A stretch of DNA of 34,492 nucleotides from contig BBFS01000047.1 in assembly GCA_001313365.1 (NCBI GenBank), positions 1 through 34,492 on the forward strand, written 5' to 3'. Positions 18,284 to 26,573 of this stretch are shown piece by piece (position 1 is the stretch's first letter; each line of letters opens with the position of its first letter). The translations under genes were made by a program, and so were the position numbers. The notes beneath the pieces are model-generated. The model was not told the origin of the DNA. It made no database searches and saw nothing but the letters and a program-made list of their open reading frames with translations. The DNA is from Paenarthrobacter nitroguajacolicus JCM 14115. Lineage in GTDB: Bacteria; Actinomycetota; Actinomycetes; Actinomycetales; Micrococcaceae.

Positions 18284-18516
18284 TCAGTCGATGTCCTCGA
18301 TGATCTCCCGTAGGGTATGGAATCGTCCAGATGGGCTTGGTGACCGGTTGGGCCCCTGTTGAAGGTGATGCGGACGCCGTGGCGTTGGTCTGCTGCAGAC
18401 TGGAGGAGAACCGGCCGTACGGCGTCGATGACGTGCTGGTCCTGGGAGGCGAGGTACTTCTGATAGGCGGCTGGTAGCGGATGCATGGCAAAAGGATAGA
18501 CCTCAGGAGTCCGCAT
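18284..18516 (-). CDS. Small hypothetical protein (frameshifted)
   Basis: On the minus strand a frame starting at ATG 18516 (RTPEVYPFAMHPLPAAYQKY) continues with ASQDQHVIDAVRPVLLQSA and HLDDS. After one missing base near 18310 it reads HTLREIIEDID and stops at 18284. About 78 residues. The acidic end LREIIEDID and the absence of a competing plus-strand gene between 18277 and 18607 support coding, but I do not recognise the family. Starts at ATG 18540 or 18486 are also possible. It is oriented against both neighbouring operons and may be a remnant. Confidence 0.45.
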
Positions 18517-18607
18517 GGGGAGGGGTCCCCCCCATTGCAACGACGCTCCAGGAAGCTTGGATGAAGTGGCCGTTTCACATCAACGCCAGCAAGCAAGGGG
18601 ACCACGA

Positions 18608-19617
18608 GTGCAACAGATCACAGCCATGGCCGGAATCGATGCGCCGGACATGGCCCGTGCCCAGCAACTCGTCGGGAGCATCGTACGAAGCTTCGAAAAC
18701 AAAGTGGTGGGCCAGGCACAGCTGCGCGAGACGCTTGTGATCGGCCTGTTGACCGGTGGGCACGTCCTGTTGGAAAGTGTGCCCGGCCTGGCCAAGACCA
18801 CCGCGGCCCAAGCAATCGCGGAGTCGGTAAGCGCGGAGTTCCGCCGGATCCAGTGCACGCCGGACCTGCTGCCCAGCGACATCGCCGGTACGCAGATTTT
18901 CGACGCCGTCAAAGGCACGTTTGTCACCCAATTGGGCCCGGTCCACGCCAACATCGTCCTGCTGGACGAGATCAACCGATCCAGTGCCAAGACCCAGAGC
19001 GCCATGCTGGAAGCGATGCAGGAGCGGCAGACGTCCATCGGCGGCGAGTCCTACCCTTTGCCCCCCCAGCCCTTCCTGGTGCTGGCTACGCAGAACCCTA
19101 TAGAGCAAGAAGGGACGTATCGTCTTCCCGAAGCGCAGATGGACCGGTTCATGCTCAAGGACGTACTGGACTATCCAAGTCCTGCGGAGGAAGCGGAAGT
19201 CATCCGGCGGATTGACGCCGGCGTGTTCAACGCGGACCAGAAGCCTCCGGCGGCCGCCTCCCTTGACGCCGTAGTCCAGGTCCAGGAATTGGTACGGCGG
19301 GTCTACATTGATCCGGCGATCGTCCGCTACATCGTGGGACTCGCTACGTCACCCCGCAACGCTTCACAGTATCTGGAGCCCAGGCTGGCCAGCGTCGTGG
19401 AATTCGGTGCCAGCCGCGGGCGAGCATCGCCTTCAGCCAGGCAGCCCGCGCCATGGCACTGCTCAAGGGGCGTGACCACGTCATACCTGAGGACGTCAAA
19501 AACCTCGCACATCGGATCCTGCGTCACCGGATCATTCTCGGATTCGATGCCGTGGTTGAGGAAATTTCCGTGGAAACCGTGATCGATGCCGTGCTGGCGT
19601 CCGTCCAGACGCCGTAG
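18608..19617 (+). CDS. MoxR-family AAA+ ATPase (frameshifted)
   Basis: The start GTG at 18608 follows a G-rich site (aagggga); ATG 18626 is an alternative. The Walker A variant ESVPGLAKTT, the segment LLPSDIAGTQIF, Walker B VLLDEINRSSAKTQSAMLEA, the polar pair QERQTSIGGESYPLP, and the sensor LATQNPIEQEGTYRLPEAQ all follow the MoxR pattern. The lid domain follows, with IAFSQAARAMALLKGRDHVI in a second frame after a break near 19410-19420. The C-terminus is ILGFDAVVEEISVETVIDAV. About 335 residues. MoxR ATPases act as chaperones that mature von Willebrand factor A (VWA) partner proteins, and two VWA genes are in the same operon. It is the first gene of that operon. Confidence 0.92.
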
Positions 19618-19632
19618 CGGGGGGGCCTGCAC

Positions 19633-20574
19633 GTGCCCAGCCTCCTCCGACGCGTCAAGTCGAAGATGTTCATCTTCGCCCACCGTAGGACACTGACCCT
19701 TCTTGACGGCGAATACGGTTCGGTCTTCAAGGGACGCAGCCTGGACTTCGACGAACTCCGGGCGTATGTCCCCGGCGACGAGGTCCGCGACATCGATTGG
19801 AAAGCCACGGCACGGCACGGATCACCCCTGGTCAAGCGCTATGTCGCAGTGCGCCGCCACGCGGTCCTGTTACTGGTGGATACCGGAAGGAACATGGCGG
19901 CACAGGCGTTCTCGGGGGAGTCCAAGAAGGACATCGCCGTTCATGCGGCCGGGGGGGTCCTGGGGGGGTACCTTGCTTCCCGGCACGGTGACGACGTGGG
20001 TCTCCTTCATGGGAACGCCGTTGCGTCCAAGTACCTCCCGCCCCCCCGCAGTGGCGAGGAGCATTTGGAGCGGCTGCTCCGTGAAGTGGATGCGAGTGCT
20101 TCCCTTGACGGCCCAGCCAGTGGCATCGCAGCGCAGCTGGATTATGTGCTGAGGTACCTGAAGGGGCGCCTGCTCATTGTCGTCATTGCGGACGAGTTCC
20201 TGCCGGATGCCGCACGGAGGGCTTGATGCGGAGGTTGCGCGGCCGGCACGAAGTCCTGTGGCTGACCGTTCGGGACGCAGAGCTCGCTGCTGAGGCAGGG
20301 AGTCAAATGCAAGACAGCACGGACGTGGGCACGGGACGTGGAATTCCCCGGTCCGTGGCCGGGGGATGGCAAAGTACATGCCGCCTACGCTGCGGCAATG
20401 CTTAAACGCGACCAAGGGCGGCGGGACGTGTTCCACAGGCTGGGAATCGCCGAGGAACATACAACCGGTAATGAGAACGTCCTGACTGCAGTCTTCTCAC
20501 TCCTGGAAAAGCACCGCTCCGGAACTTTCACCACAAAAACCTTTGCCCGGGGGGGTGGCACTCGTGCAGGATGA
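19633..20574 (+). CDS. DUF58 domain protein (frameshifted)
   Basis: The start is GTG 19633, 15 bases after moxR. The diagnostic segment YVPGDEVRDIDWKATARHG is present, then LVKRYVAVRRHAVLLLVDTG, which begins a degenerate VWA-like fold. A second frame from 20223 has RRLRGRHEVLWLTVRDAELA, and a third from about 20330 has FPGPWPGDGKVHAAYAAAML and RRDVFHRLGI. Breaks lie near 20215 and 20325. About 310 residues. DUF58 proteins are regularly encoded between MoxR and VWA genes and are thought to act with them, but their biochemical role is not settled. The 3' end overlaps the next start. Confidence 0.88.
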
Positions 20575-21042
20575 AGCCGCCTTCTATTCGCCCCTGCAGT
20601 ATCAGCCACAATGGTTGTGGCTTGGGCTCGTTCTGGTGCTCATCATCGGGGGGGCTTGGTATGCATGGATCTTCCGGCCAGCCCGCAAAATGGTGGCTCA
20701 CCACGAAGATCCAGCCCGTCAGGTGACGGTGGTGCCGGACCTTGAGACACTTCGGGCCGCTTGCCTGGCCGCAATCAACGCCACAGCTTCAGACGCCGAC
20801 GCCGGCCGCTACCCGAGCGCGACGCGCACCAGCGGCTCAGCTTCCTCGTGCGGGAGTTCGCCGGAGCGGCCACCAGCCTGCCAGTGACCTCCATGACCCT
20901 CGAGGATCTCCACCGCCACGACCTCAAGGAACTTGCGGCAGTTGTGGCCGGCATCTATCCCAACGAGTTCGCGCCGCTACCCGTCCATACGGTCAGGCAA
21001 TCCGCGGAGACCGCGCGTCAGGTGGTCTTGGCATGGAACTAA
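20555..21042 (+). CDS. DUF4381-like membrane protein (frameshifted)
   Basis: GTG 20555, or GTG 20564, gives an N-terminus ALVQDEAAFYSPLQYQPQW. One membrane helix (LWLGLVLVLIIGGAWYAWIF) follows, then a cytoplasmic region (LETLRAACLAAINATASDAD). After a break near 20810, the second frame continues RLSFLVREFAGAATSLPVTS, then LEDLHRHDLKELAAVVAGIY and ends VVLAWN at 21042. About 160 residues. The layout (short N-terminus, one helix, helical domain) and the slot between DUF58 and VWA genes match DUF4381 proteins. Assignment is by context and topology and not by a diagnostic motif. Confidence 0.7.
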
Positions 21043-22046
21043 GCTACTGGTGGATTCTTCCCATGGCCGCAGCAGCCGTGACAGTCACAGCGTGGCTGTA
21101 CCGCCGCCGTCGTCCGCAGAGAACCAAGCCAATCGCGCACGGTGGGCGGCTCGCTGACCTCCCCGAATACCAACGGGCGTTACGCCGGCACCGCACCCGC
21201 TTGGCGCTCGCGGTGGTGTTGGGCGCAGTGTTCCTCGCTGCGACCGCCACGGCAGCCGCGAGGCCCATCCAACGCACAACAGAGCATCCGGAAGTCAGGA
21301 ACAGGGACATCGTGCTGTGCTTGGACGTCTCTGGGTCCATGACCAGCACGGATGCCGCCATCGCTGCAGTATTCGAAGACCTCGCCAAGGAGTTCGACGG
21401 CGAAAGAATCGGCATGGTCATCTTCGACAGCAGCAGTGTGCAACTCTTCCCGCTCACCGACGACTACCAGTTCGCCGCCGAACAACTCACGCAAGCGAAG
21501 GAAGCTTTGGACAGCGGCACCGGGTCCTTCTTCGACGGCACCTGGAACGGGGAAGCTCATCGCTCATTGGTGACGGACTGGCATCCTGCATACAGAGCTT
21601 CCCCCCCGACACCGCCGCAGTAGATACCAATCGAGGGGGGGACAACCAGCTAGGAGACAACCAGCGCTCACGGTCCGTGGTGCTGGCCACGGACAACTTT
21701 CTTTCCGGGGAACCGATCTTTACCTTGGACGAGGCCGCAGCCCTGGCCCCCCCGGGAAAAACGTGAAGGTGTACGTCCTGAACCCCGGCGACATGGACTA
21801 CGGCGAGCAACTCGAGCAGCCCGGTGCACAGCTCAGGGCAGCAGCAGAAAGGACCGGCGCTCCTACTTCACCTTGGACAGCCCCACCGCCGTGCCGGGCA
21901 TTGTCCAAAAAGTGCAGGAAACCGAGGCCACAAGCTACCTCGCGGCACCGCAGGCAGTGGTCGCCGATACACCCGCTTGGCCTCTGGGTATCGCCTTGCT
22001 TGCCGGCTCGGGAATGCTGCTGCTCGGATGGCGGCTGGAGCCATGA
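21033..22046 (+). CDS. VWA-domain membrane protein, BatA-like (frameshifted)
   Basis: ATG 21033 overlaps the previous gene. It has an N-terminal helix (YWWILPMAAAAVTVTAWLY) and a second (LALAVVLGAVFLAATATAAA). The VWA domain follows with the metal-ion-dependent adhesion site DVSGSM near 21325, then RIGMVIFDSSSVQLFPLT. A different frame from about 21560 gives VVLATDNFLSGEPIFTLDEA. Next is VYVLNPGDMDYGEQL, and a last helix gives PLGIALLAGSGMLLLGWRLE before the stop at 22044. Frames change near 21550-21560, 21610-21640, 21750-21770 and 21860. About 335 residues. It is probably displayed outside the membrane with metal-dependent binding of partners and matured by the MoxR ATPase. The MIDAS DxSxS is intact. 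Confidence 0.88.
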
Positions 22047-23055
22047 CCTTCGCCCCATCATTCCGTGGCCCCTACTGGCATTGGCATTCGTCGCCGTGCT
22101 GGGCTTCACTGCCTGGACCTACATGAGGCGTGTTCGAAGCCAGCCGCTTCGAACCTGGAGGCCCGCAGCCCTGCGGAGCGTCGCCGTCGTACTTCTTCTG
22201 CTCGCCGCTTTGCGTCCCGGTTGGCAGGTGGCCAAGCCCAAACCGCCACCGCTGACCTCGACGTCTACTTCGTCGTAGACACCAGCACCAGCATGGCAGC
22301 CGAAGACTACAACGGAACCGGCACCCGGCTTTCAGGGGTCAAACAGGACGTCATGGCCATCGCAAAGGAACTCGCGGGAGCCAAGTTCTCCCTCCTCACC
22401 TTCGACAACAAAGCAACCGTCCGCATGCCGCTCACGCGGGACGCAACAGCCCTCCAAACCGCCATGACCACCTTGCAACCCCCAAAACAGCAGATACGCC
22501 AAGGGGGGGAGCAGCGTCACGGGTGCGGCAGAACTCCTGAAAGAAAGGCTCGCAGCCGCTAACCAGCAACATCCAGGTCGCCCGGCAGTCGTCTTCTACG
22601 CCGGCGACGGTGAGAACACCAGTGCCGAGGCCCCGGCCCCCCCCATGGATGCCACCCACGTGGCCGGGGGGAGCGGTGCTGGGGGGGTACGGCACCGGCG
22701 AGGGCGGCCCGATGAAGGAAACCGCGGACCCTGACGCTGGATACGTGAAGGACAAAACCTCCAACACCCCACAGGATGCCGTCTCACGAATTGACGAATC
22801 GCAGTTGCGAACCATCGCAGAGCAACTCCACGTCCCCCTACGCCCACAGAACAGGCGCCGAGCCAACATCGGACATGTTGGGCCAAGCCCGCCCCGGCCC
22901 CCACGACCGCCATGACACACGACGGCCCGGGGCGCGTAGAACTCTACTGGCTGCTCGCCCTGGCCGCTTTCCTCCTGGCAATCCACGAGCCGTTGCGGCA
23001 CTTCACCGCACTTCAAACGCTTCGGCCAGCCATGCGGAAGGAGCCCACCACATGA
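22043..23055 (+). CDS. VWA-domain membrane protein, second copy, BatB-like (frameshifted)
   Basis: ATG 22043 overlaps the previous stop. An N-terminal helix (LLALAFVAVLGFTAWTYMRR) and a second (SVAVVLLLLAALRPGW) precede DVYFVVDTSTSM, the MIDAS DxSxS, near 22275. Then come LSGVKQDVMAIAKELAGAKF, SLLTFDNKATVRMPLT and VVFYAGDGENTS. The C-terminus, in another frame, has a helix (LYWLLALAAFLLAIHEPLRH) and ends MRKEPTT at 23055. Frame changes occur near 22062, 22235, 22480-22510, 22640-22690 and 22840-22900. About 335 residues. It is similar in layout to the preceding VWA gene, so the pair likely arose by duplication. It probably forms part of the same envelope complex. Confidence 0.85.
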
Positions 23056-23768
23056 ACGGGGACAACGCACGACGACGGCGAAGCAGCCTTGCACTCTGGT
23101 CAGCGCCACCTGCGCTCGTGGCGCTCGCAGTTGCGGCGAAGCTCCTGAGTGTTGGGGTGTTGGGTGCCTCTGCCGGGCAGTCCTTCGATTCCGGGGAGCA
23201 GCAGGGTGTCGCCAGCGCGGCGTCGTGGTTGCAGATAGCCAACATACTTGAGCCGCATAAGGCCCATTTCGCCTCCGGGGGATGCCCACGTTTTGGCGGG
23301 CGACTTCACAGCTGCGCGGAAGGACTTTGAGTCAGCCCTCAAAGCCGGCTCCGGCGTCGATGAGTGCAAAGTGCGCGTCAATCTGGTCCTCAGCATTGAG
23401 AAGTTGGGGGGACGCCGCCGGGGATCGGGATGCCGCCGCCCAACTGTTCAGGGAAGCCATGGGGGGGCAGCAAAAAGCGCACCGCCGCAGTGCCACGCGG
23501 AAGGTCCGGCAAACGCCGCCGGAGAGGGTGGCAGCCTGGATGCGGCCCAGGACCGGCTGGCCGGCAAAATCACCGAGGGCGAGTCGCGGAACGACGGTGC
23601 ATCCGCGCCCAACCAGGAAACGCCGTCGCCCCCCCCAAACAGGAACAGCTTCAGCAACTTGAAGAGAACGCGCAGCAGGCCCAGCGGGAGCGTTCGGAAG
23701 GTCAGGAACGCGGCGAGTACCTGCGAGGACCGGACAAAGCCCCCCCGGGTATGGATAGGCCATGGTGA
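23052..23768 (+). CDS. TPR-type protein, last gene of the MoxR-VWA operon (frameshifted)
   Basis: ATG 23052 overlaps the preceding stop. A basic start (NGDNARRRRSS) leads to one membrane helix (APPALVALAVAAKLLSVGVL). A helical repeat region follows with a tetratricopeptide-like GDFTAARKDFESALKAG, then VRVNLVLSIEKLGD. The end, in a further frame, is Gln/Glu-rich (QEQLQQLEENAQQAQRERSE) and closes PGMDRPW at 23768. Breaks lie near 23275, 23405-23415, 23460 and 23630-23645. About 235 residues. The role is inferred from position: Bat operons often end with TPR proteins that scaffold the VWA partners. Confidence 0.75.
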
Positions 23769-23792
23769 CTTGAACCTCGTCAAGCCAGCCAT

Positions 23793-23839
23793 AACGACGG
23801 CGGGGCCGGTCACCCGAAAGGTGACCGGCCGCCGTCGTT
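23793..23839. terminator. Bidirectional terminator-like hairpin
   Basis: Left arm aacgacggcg..gccggtcacc (from 23793) and right arm ggtgaccggccgccgtcgtt (to 23839) form a stem of about 20 bp with a tiny loop cgaaa; two bulged Gs are on the left. It lies between convergent genes (the TPR gene on plus, the DUF2004-like gene on minus). No T tract is present. Confidence 0.75.
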
Positions 23840-23855
23840 CGCGGTTAAAAGCTGT

Positions 23856-24362
23856 TTACGACTCCCACAGGATTTCGTCGTCCACCACGCCGTCCTCATC
23901 AGCGGCCACTACCAGCAGCTCGTCGGTGAAGTGCGAGCCGAGGGTGAAGTCCAACACGAAGTACCGCTCCGGCTGACCCGGATAGATGCCACGTGGCCGA
24001 GTTTGAGGGCTTTCAGGAAGACGTCGTTGGTGAGCTGGCCCTTGTCGCTGACACCAAAGACCGATTCGAGTTGCTCTTCCTTGAGCTGCGAGCTGTGGAA
24101 GTGCAGGAACTGTTGGGGGATTGGTGCCGTCCTGGTCGAGTTCATCGGCGATCATCTCCCTGACCTGATCCACTAGTTCCGGCAGGAAGCGCAATCTATA
24201 GTCCACTTTGCGCATGGCCGCCTCATCGAAGTGGTCGTGCGCGGTGACATTGAGGTCCAGCTCCAGCTGGTTGCCGCCAAGTTCGTGTCTCGCGACGAAG
24301 CAATGTTCACGCCCGTGATTGAGCTCGATCTCCCCAAAATGTTTGCTCGCTACCTTGCCCAT
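23856..24362 (-). CDS. DUF2004-like protein (frameshifted)
   Basis: The start ATG at 24362 gives MGKVASKHFGEIELNHGREH, then ELGGNQLELDLNVTAHDHFD, AAMRKVDYRLRFLPELVDQV and REMIADELDQDG. A second frame (QQFLHFHSSQLKEEQLESVF) and a return to the first (YPGQPERYFVLDFTLGSHFT, then DELLVVAADEDG) complete it. Breaks lie near 24115 and 23985. About 168 residues, acidic and soluble. The short FGEIEL start followed by alternating strands and helices resembles DUF2004 proteins; I give this as a resemblance only. No function is known. It is on the strand opposite the MoxR operon and downstream of the LysR gene in the same direction. Confidence 0.6.
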   Translation of the reverse strand: MGKVASKHFGEIELNHGREHCFVARHELGGNQLELDLNVTAHDHFDEAAMRKVDYRLRFLPELVDQVREMIADELDQDGTNPPTVPALPQLAAQGRATRIGLWCQRQGPAHQRRLPESPQTRPRGIYPGQPERYFVLDFTLGSHFTDELLVVAADEDGVVDDEILWES

Positions 24363-24415
24363 GTGATCAATCTAACCCCCCCATCAACCGGCGGGTTCCA
24401 GCACTTCGCAGCAAT

Positions 24416-25386
24416 TCACCTCTGGAGCTTGCGACCCTTGACAGGAGCGGATTTCAGGGGGTGAAGACCACTCTTTCCCGAGGTGTCCCTGAGAGTGTCC
24501 GCAAGCAACTGTGTGAACAACTGCACTTGGGCTGTGCGCTTTTCGTTGATGAGAAGGGCGAACACGTTCCGGGCCAGCCGGATGTCCGGTACGTCAAGGA
24601 CCACGACGCCGGGTGGCCGGTGCCGCAGGGCCAGTTCCGGTACCAGCGAGGCACCAAGGCCGGCGGCTGTCATCTCCAGGCTCGCGTGGAAATCGTCGCT
24701 GTACGCCACCACCCGGGGGGTGCAGGTTGCAGCTGGCGAACAGGCGTTCGATCACCAGGCATCGCTGGTGCCCGGGTGGTGGACGATCCATGGCATGTCG
24801 GAGAGATGTGCTGCCTCGATCTCGGCGTCCTCGCGGATCTTCCAGGATGCCGGCAGCACTACGCGGAAGTCGTCGTCGCCAATCCACTGGCGTTCCAGTG
24901 AATGCGGCCACGCCAGGCCGGACTGCCCCACCTGGTACACAAGTGCCACATCCAGTTCACCGCCGCTGCGCAGGCCTTGAATGGTTTGTGCCGGCTCGGC
25001 CACGGAGACCCGCAGCTCAATACCCAGTCCGCTCCATCGCTCATTCCTGAGGATGTCCGGCAGTACGTAGGTTGCGAGGCTGGGGGGGAAAATGCCCAGC
25101 CTCAGTTCCTGCGCGGGGGGGAGTCATTGGTCCTCGAGGCAGCTGCCATGAGGGCTTCGACATCGGTCAACACTTTCGACGCGTGCCGGGTCATGGTCAA
25201 CGCGGCCTCCGTTGGGACAACGCTGCGGGCCGACCGCTGGAAGAGTTCGACGCCGGTATCGCGTTCCAGCGCAGCCATCTGTTGGGAGACTGCGGAAGCT
25301 GTGTAGCCGAGTTGGGCGGCAGCGGCTGCGAAGGAACCCAACCGGGTGACCTCCATCAAGGTGCGGAGATGGAGAAGGTTGACCAT
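24416..25386 (-). CDS. LysR-family transcriptional regulator (frameshifted)
   Basis: ATG 25386 begins MVNLLHLRTLMEVTRLGSF, then the classic LysR helix-turn-helix AAAAAQLGYTASAVSQQMAA and LERDTGVELFQRSARSVVPT. The ligand domain, in other frames, shows LRLGIFPSLATYVLPDILR, GGELDVALVYQVG, then LPASWKIREDAEIEAAHL, MPWIVHHPG and the segment AGLGASLVPELALRHRPPG. The ending is LADTLRDTSGKSGL. Frame changes fall near 25105-25125, 25080-25090, 24715-24780. About 320 residues. It is divergent from nrdH with about 400 bases between, so it could regulate either direction or a distant target; nothing ties it to the nrd operon. Confidence 0.87.
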
Positions 25387-25782
25387 CAGCCGATTTTAGC
25401 TGTTCGCCACGCCACATTTTCAAAGTGTCACGACACGCCGTATCCGGGCGACACGCTGAAGATTAAATGTGGCTAAGTAGTCCACAGGGTGTGGATGACA
25501 TCTCTCAATTCGGCGGAATCACGGACATTTTGAGGGCCCTCGCCTGTGGACGAGCGGTGGATTGAATGACATACTTGTAATACATCATCTTGGGGGGTTC
25601 CGGCGAGGCGCTTGCACTACATGTAGTATCGATTTACGGATTGAGCGGGAAACCAGCACAAGACTAAATAAGCGTGTTGGCTGCCACAGCAGCCCGCGGG
25701 CCGGTATCGGATTCAGAAACTAGTTCCGGTTGAGCCCGCCAGATACGAAGAGCGACAGACTTCAACTAAGGGGACAGGGATC
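25387..25782. promoter_or_regulatory. Regulatory region of nrdHIEF with NrdR-box-like palindrome
   Basis: No gene is evident between the LysR start and nrdH. A perfect 12-bp palindrome actacatgtagt (25616-25627) sits in gcactacatgtagtat, close to the 16-bp NrdR box (consensus acaCwAtATaTwGtgt). A related, weaker copy gacatacttgtaatac (25568-25583) matches it at 10 of 16 positions. NrdR boxes usually occur as pairs a whole number of helical turns apart, which fits the 46-base spacing here once the six-G run between them is allowed for. NrdR repression when dATP/ATP is high is family knowledge. The region also holds cctgtggac and tccacaggg sequences of unknown meaning. Confidence 0.6.
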
Positions 25783-26025
25783 ATGACCGTTACGGTTTAC
25801 ACGAAGCCGGCCTGTGTTCAGTGCAACGCAACCTACCGTGCACTCGACAAGAAGGGCATTGCCTACCAGAGTGTCGACATCTCCCAGGATGCCGAGGCCC
25901 TCGAGCGCCTCAAGGCCCTGGGCTACATGCAGGCGCCGGTTGTCGTGACCGAGCAGGACCACTGGTCTGGTTTCCGCCCGGACAAGATCGAGGAACTGGC
26001 CCAGGCTGTTTCCTCCGTGGCCTAA
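25783..26025 (+). CDS. nrdH: Glutaredoxin-like protein NrdH
   Basis: NrdH is the thioredoxin-like electron donor of class Ib ribonucleotide reductase and is itself reduced by thioredoxin reductase. The unbroken 80-residue frame starts MTVTVYTKPACVQCNATYRA, with the redox motif CVQC, the typical C-x-Q-C of NrdH. It continues LDKKGIAYQSVDISQDAEAL and ends GFRPDKIEELAQAV; the GFRPDK segment marks NrdH from ordinary glutaredoxins. A good ribosome binding site (aggggac) precedes the ATG. First gene of nrdHIEF. Confidence 0.97.
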   Translation: MTVTVYTKPACVQCNATYRALDKKGIAYQSVDISQDAEALERLKALGYMQAPVVVTEQDHWSGFRPDKIEELAQAVSSVA

Positions 26026-26088
26026 GTTTCCATTCAAACTTCGCCACCACAGCAAACTCAGAATTCCTATGTAGTGGAGGTGACTCCC

Positions 26089-26561
26089 ATGGCACCGCTG
26101 GCAACGGCAACCGTACGCGAAGCTGCGGAAGCGGTCACCACCAGGAGTCACCTCATCTACTTTTCCTCGACCTCCGAGAACACCAAACGATTCGTCCAAA
26201 AATTGGGCAGGGATGCAGCACGCATCCCGCTCTATGCCCAGGATGCTCCGCTTCAGGCCCTTGAACCTTTCGTCCTTGTGCTGCCCACTTACGGCGGAAC
26301 AAACGGCGAAGGTTCTGTGCCGAAACAGGTCATCAGGTTTTTGAACGATCCCCGGAACAGGAAACTGATCCGGGGGGTGTTATTGGAGCAGGGAACACCA
26401 ATTTCGCGGATAACTACTGCGCAGCGGGGGACATCATCTCCGTCAAGTGCAAGGTGCCGCATCTTTACAAATTTGAACTCATGGGGACGCCGGAAGACGT
26501 TCAACGGGTCAACGAAGGGCTGGAAAAGTTTTGGACACAACTGTCGCAGAAACAGAAGTAA
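26089..26561 (+). CDS. nrdI: Flavodoxin-like protein NrdI (frameshifted)
   Basis: NrdI is the FMN protein that supplies the oxidant for assembling the dimanganese-tyrosyl cofactor of NrdF. ATG 26089 is chosen because ggagg lies eight bases upstream; an upstream in-frame GTG at 26074 is also possible. The sequence shows [26 protein letters not shown] and, in a second frame, [20 protein letters not shown] and [18 protein letters not shown]. The break lies in a six-G run at 26372-26377, where the expected codons (LIRGVIGAGN) need four Gs. About 156 residues. The stop at 26559 precedes nrdE by 12 bases, indicating tight coupling. Confidence 0.94.
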
Positions 26562-26573
26562 CCGGGGGGCGCT

